From: Nigrospora sphaerica
Taxonomy: Eukaryota > Ascomycota > Sordariomycetes > Amphisphaeriales > Apiosporaceae
Length of the DNA stretch: 64,000 nucleotides
Reading direction: 5' to 3'
NCBI GenBank assembly: GCA_018287875.1
Contig: JAGVVL010000005.1
Span: forward strand, 1-64,000
The notes beneath the pieces are model-generated. The model ran no database searches. It was not told the DNA's origin and was given only the letters and a program-made list of their open reading frames with translations. Position numbers and translations under genes: made by a program. Below are positions 1 through 9,902 of this stretch, one piece after another (the stretch's first letter is position 1; each line of letters opens with the position of its first letter).

Positions 1-597
1 CATGGGTAATAACCCGCGCAGGCCTCGAACTCACGCGTGCTCTGGTACCGGCCCGCGAGCGCCTCGAGTTCGAGACCCGAGTCTGCTGTGCCGGCCGTGC
101 CGCTCTATCCCGAGTTGCCGGCTCACTCGATATTCGCCGTTAAGAGACCGAAATCGAGCTGACGGAGGGAATTATAGAACCATGCTTGACCTGGCCCTCC
201 ACCGTCATCGCGCCCAGACCTCCTCTACCCACGCTCAAGTCCCCCGCGAAGATAGCAGGCCCTTCCTACGCTTGCCCCTCCTCCACGCCCCCATACACAG
301 CGTCCGGGTTCCATTTGATATGATCTCGACAGCATGGGGCTCGCTCGCTCGAGGGCACTACGCATGTGGAACACGAAATACTGGACGTCCGCTTTCTTGG
401 CTCATGGTTAGCGCGCCGCACGGTCGAGCCTCTCGCCAATATAAGGCACACCCGAAACCCGAGCACTGCGGGCCGCCTTTGATGTCAAATCTCAGAGGGA
501 TTGCCGTAGACGAACGCATAGATGTAACGTGCCGCCCGCCCTCCGGCTACTGTACACGTTCCCAACTCCCCGCGTTAGTCACTGAGGGCGCTCAATT
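1..597. other. Unassigned left edge
   Basis: A 199-residue plus-strand open frame spans 2-601, but its composition is rich in Arg, Ser and Pro with no hydrophobic pattern or motif. I regard it as a chance frame in GC-rich DNA. I see no promoter, repeat or RNA gene here. Confidence 0.3.
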
Positions 598-944
598 TTA
601 AGCGAGGACTTCACGGCAGCCCCGGGTCCCGTCACAACTACTTGGGAAAGAGATGGCTTCGACTAGGTCCTGGACGAGGCTGTGGAAGAAGGCGGGCCTT
701 TTGTCGTTTGGTCTTGTGGTGAGGATCCCGAGGACGTCTTGGCGACGCGTGATGGGAATCGTCTTGTCGGCGGTTACGAAGCCATGCGTAGGCTTGAAGT
801 CGACGACGCTCTTGAACTCGGCCGGCTAGAGGATTCTGTCGCAAGTTTCTGTGCCTAAAATGGCTATAGGCAGTCTCGGCGCCGTAGTCACAGCGAAGCC
901 GGAACTGCTGCCGCCCAGCGAGGAGTTAGGCTAGTTGATGCCTC
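598..944 (-). pseudogene. Amidase-signature enzyme fragment (broken)
   Basis: Read on the minus strand in one frame from about 944 down to the stop at 598-600, the sequence gives NSSLGGSSSGFAV, then PIAILGTET, an in-frame TAG, then VVDFKPTHGFVT and DVLGILTT. This order (GGSSSG, GTET, N-V-V-G-x-K-P-T-x-G) is the core of the amidase signature family, Ser-cisSer-Lys hydrolases that cut amide bonds. GGSSSG holds the catalytic serine region. Only about 115 residues of a family usually near 500 remain, so both ends are missing. The TAG lies where the family has a variable residue before P-A, and CAG to TAG is a C-to-T change. A second TAG lies just upstream of NSS. Inferred to be a dead fragment. 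Confidence 0.7.
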
Positions 945-1646
945 AGTCGGATCGCCGCGTGGACTCCGCCCGTCACTGATTTACAATCCCTGGAACTTGA
1001 CCCACCATGAGGGTGACAAATGACGGTTCACTCGGCTTCGCACCAATGAGGGCCCACAACCCGGCCGTAACCTAGCTTCTCGGCTGTGGCGATGTTGTAT
1101 TTAATAAAAAGGGATACGCTATGAAGAGGACTACCTATGGCAAACACGGTTCAGCCAGAAGCAAGGACGAGAAGATAGCGGGTAAGGATCACGTAGTTTG
1201 CGTATGAGCCTTCGGGGTCCCGACCTGACGCTTCTCGTTGTCTAGTGTCCGAGCTTTTTCCGATACGTTAAGGTTAAGTTACAACACCGCCTTGAAGGCG
1301 GTTGTCTCTGTGATTCAGGTTATGTCAGCATCGATGAAATCGATGAAGGAGAAGAGGCGGTTGTCAAAGACAGGTCATTCGCAAGATTCGAAAAGCCAAG
1401 CCGCAAGTAAAACTTCATGAGCCTATAAAAGCTCTGGTGACTGATGCATTGCGGTTAAATATCAAATGGTAGGCAGGATCTGCAATGGTAGAATCATGTT
1501 CTACTTAGGAGACCTATACTGCATGCTAACAAATAAGACTACTGGACAAGGTGAGAAATGCGAGTCAAAGAAAGGAAAATGCCGTCTCCAGGACGCGGCG
1601 TTAGGTGAGACTCGTAGAAACAACCGATAAACGGCAGGCACCCAAA
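945..1646. other. Unassigned, with a possible C-terminal coding remnant
   Basis: Most of this stretch shows nothing recognisable. On the plus strand, 1246-1410 reads RYVKVKLQHRLEGG, then GYVSIDEIDEGEEAVV and ends FARFEKPSRK with TAA at 1408-1410. The acidic, non-repetitive composition looks like a protein C-terminus, but I cannot name the family, and no upstream exon was found. Confidence 0.2.
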
Positions 1647-3561
1647 TCAGCCTCGTCGCGACTTACCAGCCTCCTGCGTCTGTCGGTACTCTTGTAGTAA
1701 GCTCGGGCTCAAAGCGTTCTCCTCTACCCAACATCTCTTTCTGGGCGCCCCTGCCACATCAGGTGATACTGTATCCTCTCCCCTTTAGACTTCCGCCCTT
1801 TCACCACCCGGGTAGCGATTATTTCCACTCCATTTCGGAAGCCATCAAATTCTCTTTCGAAATCATTGATGAGGTCCTCACCAAGATGGCTCTTTGGCCC
1901 CAGGTACAGGACTGGTCGGCCCAACGGATCAAAAAGTAGCGATTCTTCCAACAAGTCAGAATGCAATCGACATCATAAACATCAGATTCTGCCTTTTGGT
2001 AAGCAGAATTTCAAGAAGATTCATGGATCCTAGGATAATTCAGTTGGAACATACCGTCATCGATGCTTGTCGGTTTTTGAGTGCCTTTGCGTGACCTTTG
2101 CTCCTGATGTCCCGAGACGCATTGCGTGCCTTGACTCCCGCCCTCATTCCAATCATCCTCTGTGTGGTGGCACCCACCCCAAGTAAATTGATTTGGAAAA
2201 TGTCTTCCCACTCAATTCAGTAGATATCATTCTCGTGTCGGGAAGCGGGTACACTTGACTACGCGGAGAATCAAAGGAAAGAGGCAGTGGTTGGGTTGGG
2301 TGGGCGCATGCTGCGGCTGAACTGGAACCCAGTGATTTGTTTTCAGCTTCTCTTTGAAGGGACCTTCTCCGGTTTGAACTCAGGGTCTTCCTTTGTCGTT
2401 TGGGTGAACGATACCCTGCCTCGAGGCCACTGTCACTAGTTATGTGATCATAGGATGGCTCTTCGGCTGCATGCACAAAATGACTCTGGGGGAGCATTGA
2501 TGGACGGAATGACATAGGCCTTGTCTCCTGTCGTTTCTGTCTGTGTAGCGACCCGGGGTTCTCGCCAGTACTCCAGGGATTGACAGGCTCTGTGGCGTTG
2601 TTATGCAGGTCGGGAGGCTGTGTGGAAGCCGGGACAGAAGCATCCACAATGAAGCTTTCGTCCAATGGATAATCGAGAGGCAGTGACCCAAGAACCGTGC
2701 GTTGGCTCGTGGCGCTGGTTTCGGATCTGCCTACCCTGGTATGTGTGTATCCGAGATCTGCTGGGCATCTGGTAGGTTCGCATAGGATCTTGCACTTTCG
2801 GCGATGGTGGTGCCATCCAACCCGTCGAACGGTGCAGTGGTTGCCATTCTCTCATGTGGTATACTCAAGACCATCTCTTCACAGGGTTCCGTCGAAGGAA
2901 CAGATCCTCTGGAGAATGCACGTCCTCGGGCACTGGTCTCCAGCGTGAGTCCATCTGGAGTGAAGATGCGATTCTGAGCAGGGTCATGAGGTGTTCTTTT
3001 GCGGTTGTGTCTTTGATTGACGAGTTTCCGCCCGGATGAGTACCGGCTTCAGCACGTAGACTTGGAACTCTGTCGATGTTTCTCTCGATGGACTGGCCGT
3101 CGGGTTGCTGGGGTGGCTGAACTGTTCCAGTGGAGTTACTGATGGGACTGTTGCCGCTGCTCTGAGCAGGTTGATGTCGATGGTTTCGGAGGTCCTCTCA
3201 AAGCCCAACGAAGACCATCGAAGCCCCAGATTTCCATTCTGAGGGACTCGACGGCAGGGATTCCGAAGGTTTTCGACCATGCTCTTGGGAGAGTTCACAA
3301 GAAAGTCAATACCGCGACTCTCGGGGAATGATGACCTTGAAGAAGCTCATTGTCGTCGTCGTCATCGTCATCGTCATCGTCGTCATCATCAATGACAATT
3401 GGCTCGGATGAATGAGCTCCAGGCGACACCTGAGTTTGGCTGTACCCATGAGTCTGGGGCTGGTCCACGGGACACGGGAAGATTGCCCGATTGTCACCAG
3501 CCTTTGGTGAGATACTAGAGATCCCAGTAGTCATGGTGGGGTTCTTGGAAAATGAAGTCAT
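1647..3561 (-). pseudogene. Frameshifted gene with acidic tract and chromo-like C-terminus
   Basis: Successive minus-strand frames form what looks like one gene starting at ATG 3561. The N-terminus begins MTSFSKNPT and carries 13 consecutive Asp (3352-3390). A Ser/Pro-rich middle follows (2984-3298, then 2153-2665). The C-terminus includes EIIATRVVKGRKSKGERIQY, HLMWQGRP and, after one more frame change, WVEENALSPSLLQEYR before a stop at 1647-1649. The pattern of a basic strand, then x-Y-x-x-W-x-G/R-P, then W-V-E-E resembles chromodomain-type folds, which read histone tails or mediate protein contacts. At least four frame changes are needed, so the gene is either dead or misassembled. Some changes could be introns. 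The family assignment is tentative. Confidence 0.4.
3352..3390. repeat. (GAY)13 trinucleotide run
   Basis: On the minus strand, 13 consecutive GAC/GAT codons encode poly-Asp inside the frameshifted 1647-3561 gene. The mixture of GAC and GAT codons shows it is not a fresh expansion. Confidence 0.9.
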
Positions 3562-4195
3562 GATGGTATCGTGGAGTGCAACAAAGAGTAATAAGCCTTG
3601 GGTTTCTGCGCAGGGCTGATCTTGCGGTGATAGTGATTTTTAGTGGTAGTCTAGAGCGGCAGTGGAAATCAAGCGGTAGAATTGCTTAGTATGATTTACC
3701 TGCACTGAATGCGAGGAGATCGGTTATTTATACTTCAACCGAGGTGTTCATGATACTTAGATGGGCTCCTTGGTGGCACTTCCATCGCCCGCGTGTGACA
3801 TCCTGCTGACCTAGCTGGCTTGTCGTAGGGCAGACAGCCCAGAACCAGTCAGCCTCGCCTCCATCTCACAAGCCCATTCCGATTCCAAGTCGCGCCATCA
3901 AGTGGGTCGCAGGCGCAGCTACTACCCGCTTTCGAATTCTGAGGCCGGAAAATCGACTGTTGCTGAGGCTGAACCGATACGTTATGGCATGTTCGTGACG
4001 TAGAGTCTGTCCGGTCCTCCTAGACCTTATCATCCCATCCAATCGGATGTGGGAAACAAGCGCTAGTAATTTCTCGACCTTGTTGTTCGAAGTCGAGAAT
4101 CCTAATCGAAAGTGGAAGGTCCAAGACTAGGCTGTAAACACCATACAGCATCCAGGATAACCATCACGACCGTGAGTGGACAGCCGGATATGAAT
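3562..4195. other. Intergenic, nothing recognised
   Basis: This is the upstream flank of the minus-strand gene starting at 3561 and probably holds its promoter. No clear core promoter element, repeat or second gene was found. Confidence 0.3.
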
Positions 4196-4560
4196 AGCAC
4201 GGATGCGATTCATCCGACGTTTCACGGCCGTAGAACAGGCAGTGGCGTTGACATGGCCCGAAGCTGGCACGGGGGTGTCACATGAAGAGGCCGCATAAAG
4301 GTCGTAGCGCTGACGCGACATCCAATGTAGCCGCTGAGCGCGACGGCGTAAAGTCGGAGGCGATTCATCCGACGTTTCAGGGTCGCAGAACAGGCCGCGG
4401 CGCTGGCGTGGCCTCAAAGCCGCCGGTAATAATGAGTACGCGATTGGACGACGAGCATCATGGGTGTTGCTCAGCTGAGTCCAAGAGGTCGCAGGTCGTG
4501 GCGCTGACGCGTCATCCAACACAGCCGGCGGAGGCCCTGGCGAAAAGCCGGATGTGATTC
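4196..4560. repeat. Two-copy imperfect tandem repeat
   Basis: The segment GATGCGATTCATCCGACG at about 4203 returns as GAGGCGATTCATCCGACG at about 4358, each followed by a similar stretch with AGAACAGGC and then GGCGTTGACATGGCC or GGCGCTGGCGTGGCC. A second shared block, AAGGTCGTAGCGCTGACGCG near 4300, returns near 4487 as GTCGTGGCGCTGACGCGTCA. The period is roughly 155-190 bp with many substitutions. No reading frame is preserved across both copies. Confidence 0.65.
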
Positions 4561-5284
4561 AGTCGATGCATGCAAGCCATAGAGGGTTCCGTATGCTAAA
4601 GTGGCTGTTAGTGATCAAATTCAGCTTAGCCAAAGTCTCAGAGAGTAATCAAAGACTCCATATGGCAGCGCAATGGGCATACACGAGAGGGTCAGCATCC
4701 ATTGTTGACAGGCCCGAAAGCGGCATGGACAGGCCAGATGCGAGTAGGCAGCTTTCTTGCCGTAGAGTCAGAGCCAGAGCTTCATTCTCAAGGATGTGCG
4801 CTCGGGGTCGGTCAGGAACGAATTCAAGGCGGCACGATGTTGGTGGCCCAAGTGAATGTGATCCGATCTCGCTGGTGAACGGCGAGGAAGGAAAGGCGAG
4901 AAGGGCGGAGGCCTCACGAATCGCGCACCTCAGAGGGCCAGCTGATTGGAAGAGATGAGGGGAAGAGAGAAAATCGGATGCAACAGAGGAGAGAAAGAAG
5001 TCAAGAATGGATAGGGACGTCGGAAAGAACGATATATATATGAATGGGGGTGCTGACAGGGGTGCGCAGTGGCGCGATACCGGATTGGGAAGGAGGCCTA
5101 ACCCGGGAGGTGCGACACCACCTCCGAGACTACGAAGGTAGTATAAGAGTGAGGTAAAACAATTGCTAAGAAGGTCCGCCACAATAAAGCACATCTTACC
5201 AGTTCAATCAATGAGGCTAGACAAAGCCCGATGCGACATCTAAGACTTATAAACCGGTTTGACACGCAGCCCTCTGCTCACCGT
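4561..5284. other. Intergenic, nothing recognised
   Basis: Downstream flank of the tyrosinase gene. A 181-residue minus-strand frame (4649-5194) is hydrophobic in patches but has no start context, motif or sensible composition, so it is not called. A short (TA)4-like run lies near 5033-5040. Confidence 0.3.
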
Positions 5285-6521
5285 TTAGTAGCTGTACAGG
5301 TAGCACATGACGCCATTAAGGGTGTCAAGGACATCACGGACGCGAACGTCAGGGCGTAACCCGCCAACGTAGATCACTGCAGGACTCATTACCGATTAGT
5401 CCAGTAGAACGAACCGCAGGGCAGCTTACTAGCGTCAAGAGTGAGGGGAGAACCGTCGGCAACGGTGCCACTAATGGTTGTACGGCGCGAAACGTTCTGC
5501 CATACACGGAAGACACGATCGACGTAGGTGTGGTGGATCCAGAAAGTAGGGTCACCGACAGAGCCCATAACATCGGCCATGACTGAGCCGATACCGTTAT
5601 GACCATAGCCGTGCGGGCCATACTCCCAGCAGCTCTCGAATTCAGGGGTAGTTGGTGTGGGACATGCAATAGTTCTCGAAGTCCTTGTTGCATTGAGCAG
5701 TGGCAGACTCGTCAACAGCACGCGAGAGGCAGTGGTCAGACTGACCGGAACCGGGGCCGATGTGAAGGGTGGTGTCAGCAAAAGCGCCGTCACGGATACA
5801 GGTACCGGCGCCGTTGGTAGGGCCAGGCAGACTACCAAAGTACCGAGGCGTGAAGATAGTGGATTGGGCAAATTGCCCGGCATCCTTGGATTCGTCCCAC
5901 CAGACAAAGGCTCGGTTGAAGCCGCACTCGTCTCGAAGGACCTGCTCGAACGTCCAAGTAGCGGTGCCACAGAAGGAACTTGGCATTGTTATGAATGTCG
6001 GATGAGTACTGCTGGTGGACGCGAACGAAATCCTCGTACCGGTTGCGGGCAGGGGGAACTTGCCGGAAGCTGGCTTGTTCATCAGGCACTTGATGCCATT
6101 GACGAGAGCGTAGCGGTCCGTGTTAGAGTAGTCACGCCACTCGAAGCGCACGTTCGGGTTGGAGGCACAGCTGGCGGCGGCGGCTGAGTTGTCGTACTTC
6201 TGGCTGGTTATGGGATTCTTCATCTTTGTGAAGCCGACCGGGCGGGGCTGATCGACTGGTCATCCTTGTCGACAGCATGGCCGTGGGGCGCCAGCTTGGT
6301 ACCATTGCGGTCCATCTCTTCTTGTTCACTTAGACTGACGACGCGAACAGGAGGAGTGTCGAAAAGCGTCAGGCCGGGGCAATCTCCTTGATGACCTCGT
6401 CGACCTGGTGGTTGAGATTATTGGCGATGCCCTTGACGTCGCTTGCAAGGTCGAGGATAGCAGTGCTGCTCGCGGACGAGACGGCACCGACGAGAGCCAA
6501 CGCAATGAGAGAGAAAAGCAT
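5285..6521 (-). CDS. Secreted tyrosinase-type copper oxidase, frameshifted
   Basis: The start at ATG 6521 gives MLFSLIALALVGAVSSA, a good signal peptide with a cleavage-like AVSSA end. The CuA site is visible as VHQQYSSDIH followed by LLWHRY, three copper-ligand histidines. The CuB site is GPHGYGHNGIG and then DPTFWIHH. The C-terminus reads RDVLDTLNGVMCYLYSY and stops at 5285-5287, typical of fungal tyrosinase-like proteins. These enzymes oxidise phenols to quinones in melanin or secondary metabolism. The frame breaks at about 6053 (five C where six would keep frame), about 5960 (between HRY and WTFEQ), about 5649 (one extra C before EFESCWEY) and near 5390; the link between signal peptide and body near 6220-6370 also needs an intron or shift. 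Homopolymer breaks suggest sequencing error or recent loss. Confidence 0.8.
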
Positions 6522-7266
6522 CGCAAATAAGGACAGGGGAACAGGAAAGATAACAGTTAGAGCGCCAAGAGACGAACGATTCGCGATCGACCGAAATCAG
6601 AGTGTCTCATGCCGTGGTATTCTTTTTATGTCTCGTCTCGTACCAATTAGCTTCAGGCTGCAGCCGGGACGAATGGATCGCAGTTGCCATTAGACGTGTC
6701 ATGCGGACACAAGGAAGGCAGGAGGGTTGGGACGAAAGCCAGTCGAGTTTTGGCTTAGCCATTGTGACTTGCTCTGTCGGACGGATGCTTTTGAAAAAGA
6801 CCGTTTTGGCGTCATCATCCGCTCCGGTTCTGGCCACCTTAAAACTTGCCGCCTATTCGGCTCCTATCGCCTAAACGGACATTCAACTGGACTGGGCCAA
6901 TTTATACATCCATCCAGTCTGGTGTCCAGGAGCCAGACGAAGCTAGCTGAACTAAGTGCGCCAGTTTCGGTAGGCCGAGAGAAACAGACCCAGAAAGAAG
7001 CTGCGCCAGACCATACGCCGCACTTTCTTAATAGTACCAGGGACAGTAAAAAGCACACATCGCAATGGATGAATTCAAAGGGAATGGCCACACCAGGTTG
7101 TACTTCGGGTGTCAGTCGTGATTATACTTCGCCTCTCTTTCTTCATCGTCCACATGGTCCTCTTGCCGAACTATCCTGCGTCTTCGTGAAATTGACAAGC
7201 GCTTTCCCTAATACGTCTACGTCCATGGCACGAGTTACCTACTTTCAGACCTTCACAACCGTTGCA
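6522..7266. promoter_or_regulatory. Shared divergent intergenic region
   Basis: This 745-bp interval separates the minus-strand tyrosinase (start 6521) from the plus-strand secreted double-psi-barrel gene (start 7267), so both promoters must lie here. No confident TATA box or repeated operator is visible. The divergent arrangement could allow co-regulation; that is inference. Confidence 0.4.
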
Positions 7267-7638
7267 ATGCAGCCCTCCACTCTTATCACCATCACAGCCA
7301 CCGCCATGGCCATCGCCGGCAAAGTGGAAGCCCATCATGGCGATATGACATACCACAATTTCGCAGGTGGCGTGGGTGCTTGTGGCCACGGCATCCAGGA
7401 CGGCGACCACACCGTCGCAGTTAACGAGGACTACTTCACCGCCGGAGGCAACCCCAATACCGACCCCATCTGTGGAAAGACCATCACCATCACCCGTGAT
7501 GGGAAGAAGGCAACGGCTCAGGTCTGGGACAAGTGTGGTGGCTGCAGCAAGGGGTCCATTGACGCTACACAGGCCCTCTTCCAGGAGTTCACCGGTCTCG
7601 GCACCGGCCGCATCCAAGTCCAATGGACGGGTATCTAG
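7267..7638 (+). CDS. Small secreted RlpA/expansin-like double-psi beta-barrel protein
   Basis: I chose ATG 7267 because it gives MQPSTLITITATAMAIAG followed by KVEAHHGD, a plausible signal peptide, whereas the open frame continues upstream to 6727 through non-coding-looking sequence. The mature part reads GDMTYHNFAGGVGACG, then ICGKTITI, VWDKCGGCSKGSID, and ends LGTGRIQVQW plus TGI. This is the pattern of fungal RlpA-like/barwin-related domains, with a G-A-C-G loop, a D-x-C-x-x-C centre and a G-x-I-x-V-x-W end. At 123 residues it matches small secreted single-domain members. Members are cell-wall or plant-wall associated; many lack proven activity. Single exon, no frame break, next to a secreted tyrosinase. 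Confidence 0.85.
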   Translation: MQPSTLITITATAMAIAGKVEAHHGDMTYHNFAGGVGACGHGIQDGDHTVAVNEDYFTAGGNPNTDPICGKTITITRDGKKATAQVWDKCGGCSKGSIDATQALFQEFTGLGTGRIQVQWTGI

Positions 7639-9109
7639 ACGCTTGCTGTCCTGGCTCCTTGTCGCACTTTCGACTCTAAAGCAACATGTTGCTTCTGCAT
7701 GGCATAGCATGTGGAGAAACGGATATGGCAAGATCAAGCGGATCGGTCTGGGTGATCGTAAAGCGTCATATGGTGCCTCCGTCTAGCATGACTGGTAGAC
7801 GTTGCGAAGGAGCTTCTCTGTAGCAGCCACAGTAAATGAGAGCTTGACAAGTAGATATATCACCCCTCCCCGTATAAATTTCCATTCCTAGAATTGTTTT
7901 TCGGAGACATACCCCGGGCTAGACGCTGAGAAATACCATCGCGTTGGCTAGATATCGCACATGCTCAATTCGGTGGTCCCTAACCTCTTTACTATGTGCC
8001 TATCGTTGTCCCTTTTGTAAGCCAATACTAGGCAGACTGATTACCTTCACCTCACTTGAAAGGTAGAACATCAGGAAAGTCGGCCGATGACGGCGCTGCA
8101 CCGCGCCGTGCCCAATTGAATGTAAAGCACCTGCCATCTGAACTCACTGCCCTTCGCCCCTTTAACCGGGTAGTCAGGAAATTGTGCAGCAGCAACAGTA
8201 GGGGCAGGCAATCCTCGAGTACAGCACACGGTCCATGAAGAAGACCCCACCATCTCCCCGTGTACCTTGTTCTTGAAACCCAGACAAATGTATAGGCACG
8301 TGGGACTGCTGAATAGCCCTCGAAGACAACTCCCACGGGCGCCCCGCCGTGTTCCATTCCACGGCTGCTAGGAGCGGCGTACGAGAGCCCGGTAGATCCA
8401 GCACCATCGCATGCTGTAGCCTGGTGCAGGATCAGGTTTCCGGTCATCGCCAGTGGATATCGCAGACCACTGTCGAAAATTGGTAGGCAGAGGGGTGGCC
8501 CATAGTGGTTGACGGCATCTCCATCTACTGAGGTTAGTCCGGCCCGTGTTCCTGTGTGAATTCCTTACCTGGGAAGGATGCGTGCCAGCCGGTGTAGGCC
8601 TGCTGTCCCCCGCGATGCCCGACGTTAGATTCCTGCATGGCTCCGTTTGGTTGCCAGAAAACATAGTTCTCTGGCTGTGCCTGAAGTGCTTGGTCCATCA
8701 CGTTCAAAGGAGCGCCTATGGTGGTCTATGGCCAGGCGGCCGTCCGTAAAGGGACGAGGGTGACGGCCAGTACTTATGCTCGAGTCCTCAGCTAGGCTTC
8801 CCAGCTAGGGTGGGTGACGCAGCGAACCCGACCTCGGGATCCCGCTTCGCGCTTCTGGACGAGGAGGCAAGGGATGGAGTAGGCAAGACATAGCGGGTGC
8901 CATTCTATGGAAAGAGATTGTATAACCGCATCCGACGCCGCTTTCCCCGCTATAGTAAGCAAGGGCGCGTTGGTATCACTGATCCGCCGGCACACCGCAG
9001 TGTTGGCGTTCAAAAGCATCCATACCAAGGCGGCAGCTGGCATCGACCCCGAGGATGCTGCGGCTATCCTCCGAAAACAGGATGTCCACCACGGGTGGCT
9101 ACACTAGTT
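7639..9109. other. Gene-free stretch, nothing firmly recognised
   Basis: Several short frames exist (for example plus 8907-9107, beginning MERDCITASDAAFPAIV), but none shows a known motif. The part beyond 8800 borders the LINE-derived RNase H fragment and may be further decayed element sequence. Confidence 0.3.
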
Positions 9110-9700
9110 AGGCCCATTGCGTGCTGGCCCAGGTATGCTCGTGGGTCACTCGGCTCGTCCAGTGTTTGCACCATGACATAGCAGCGAATGAGACCGACGA
9201 AGATGCGCAATCGCATCGCTCGTTCGTCTGCGGCTGCCTTTGTGGCCCGAGCTCCATTTGATGGTGACCACTCGGTCTTGCGTAATCCTGCGGATGGCTA
9301 CGAACACCCACTGGAACGTCGTGAGAGCGTCCTTCTGGGCGCTCCATATCGTAGCCGTGTTGTCCATGTAGAGGGTAACGGGGGCGTCAGGTGAGATTGG
9401 TTGCCCTTTCAAGCCCGCACAGAGCCTCGAGAGCTTCCACGTCGGATACCATGCTGCAGGCGGCGAGAGCGCTTGCCCTTCCGCTGCTCTTCGGTGCCCC
9501 TCGTATATCACGTAGTCGTATCGATCTCCTCCTGCGTCCGAGGTCCATCCAAAAAGAACGTGGTGTCTCGCAGGACTCGTTCTGTGAACCAGCCCTCGAA
9601 GGCGACCGCTGCGTCTTCCTTCTTGTGCGACCCCACCGTATCTACGGGGCTCCTGGGCTAGGACCCAGGACGCACAGGCCATCTGCGCGCTGCACCTGCA
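9110..9700 (-). pseudogene. Orphan RNase H domain fragment of a LINE
   Basis: On the minus strand one frame contains APVTLYMDNTATIWSAQKD and then RVVTIKWSSGHKG. The first matches the D-N-x-x-x helix region of RNase H and the second the V-x-x-x-W-x-x-G-H-x-G strand-loop that precedes G-N-E-x-A-D. Another frame just upstream (around 9445) gives MVSDVEALEALCGLE, matching the A-E-x-x-A-L-x-x-x-L segment, so a frame break lies between them. Fungal Tad-type LINEs often carry this domain after reverse transcriptase, and the plus-strand LINE beside it appears to lack one. The opposite orientation shows it comes from another insertion. Non-functional fragment. Confidence 0.7.
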
Positions 9701-9902
9701 CCTGCTGTCACTTATACCAAGAAACACTTCGTGCCGTTCAAGAGCTGAAAGTCTGTGTAGAAATTAAATTCAAATATCAAGAACACCACCACCAGAAAAA
9801 ACTTTTCGAAACCGACCCCACACAGCGATAACATCACAACCACGACTCTATAAGCTACCGGATAGCCCGGAAACTGTTCCTAGGGCCCCATTTAGCCTAG
9901 AA

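Noticed and set aside
2..601. 199-residue open frame at the left edge
   Set aside because: Arg/Ser/Pro-rich composition without motif; probably chance, although it could be part of something truncated by the window edge.
4649..5194. 181-residue minus-strand frame
   Set aside because: Hydrophobic patches come from purine-rich plus-strand DNA. No signal-peptide or membrane-protein architecture follows.
8052..8749. Overlapping short frames downstream of the RlpA-like gene
   Set aside because: All are under 135 residues, on both strands, with no recognisable residues; treated as non-coding.
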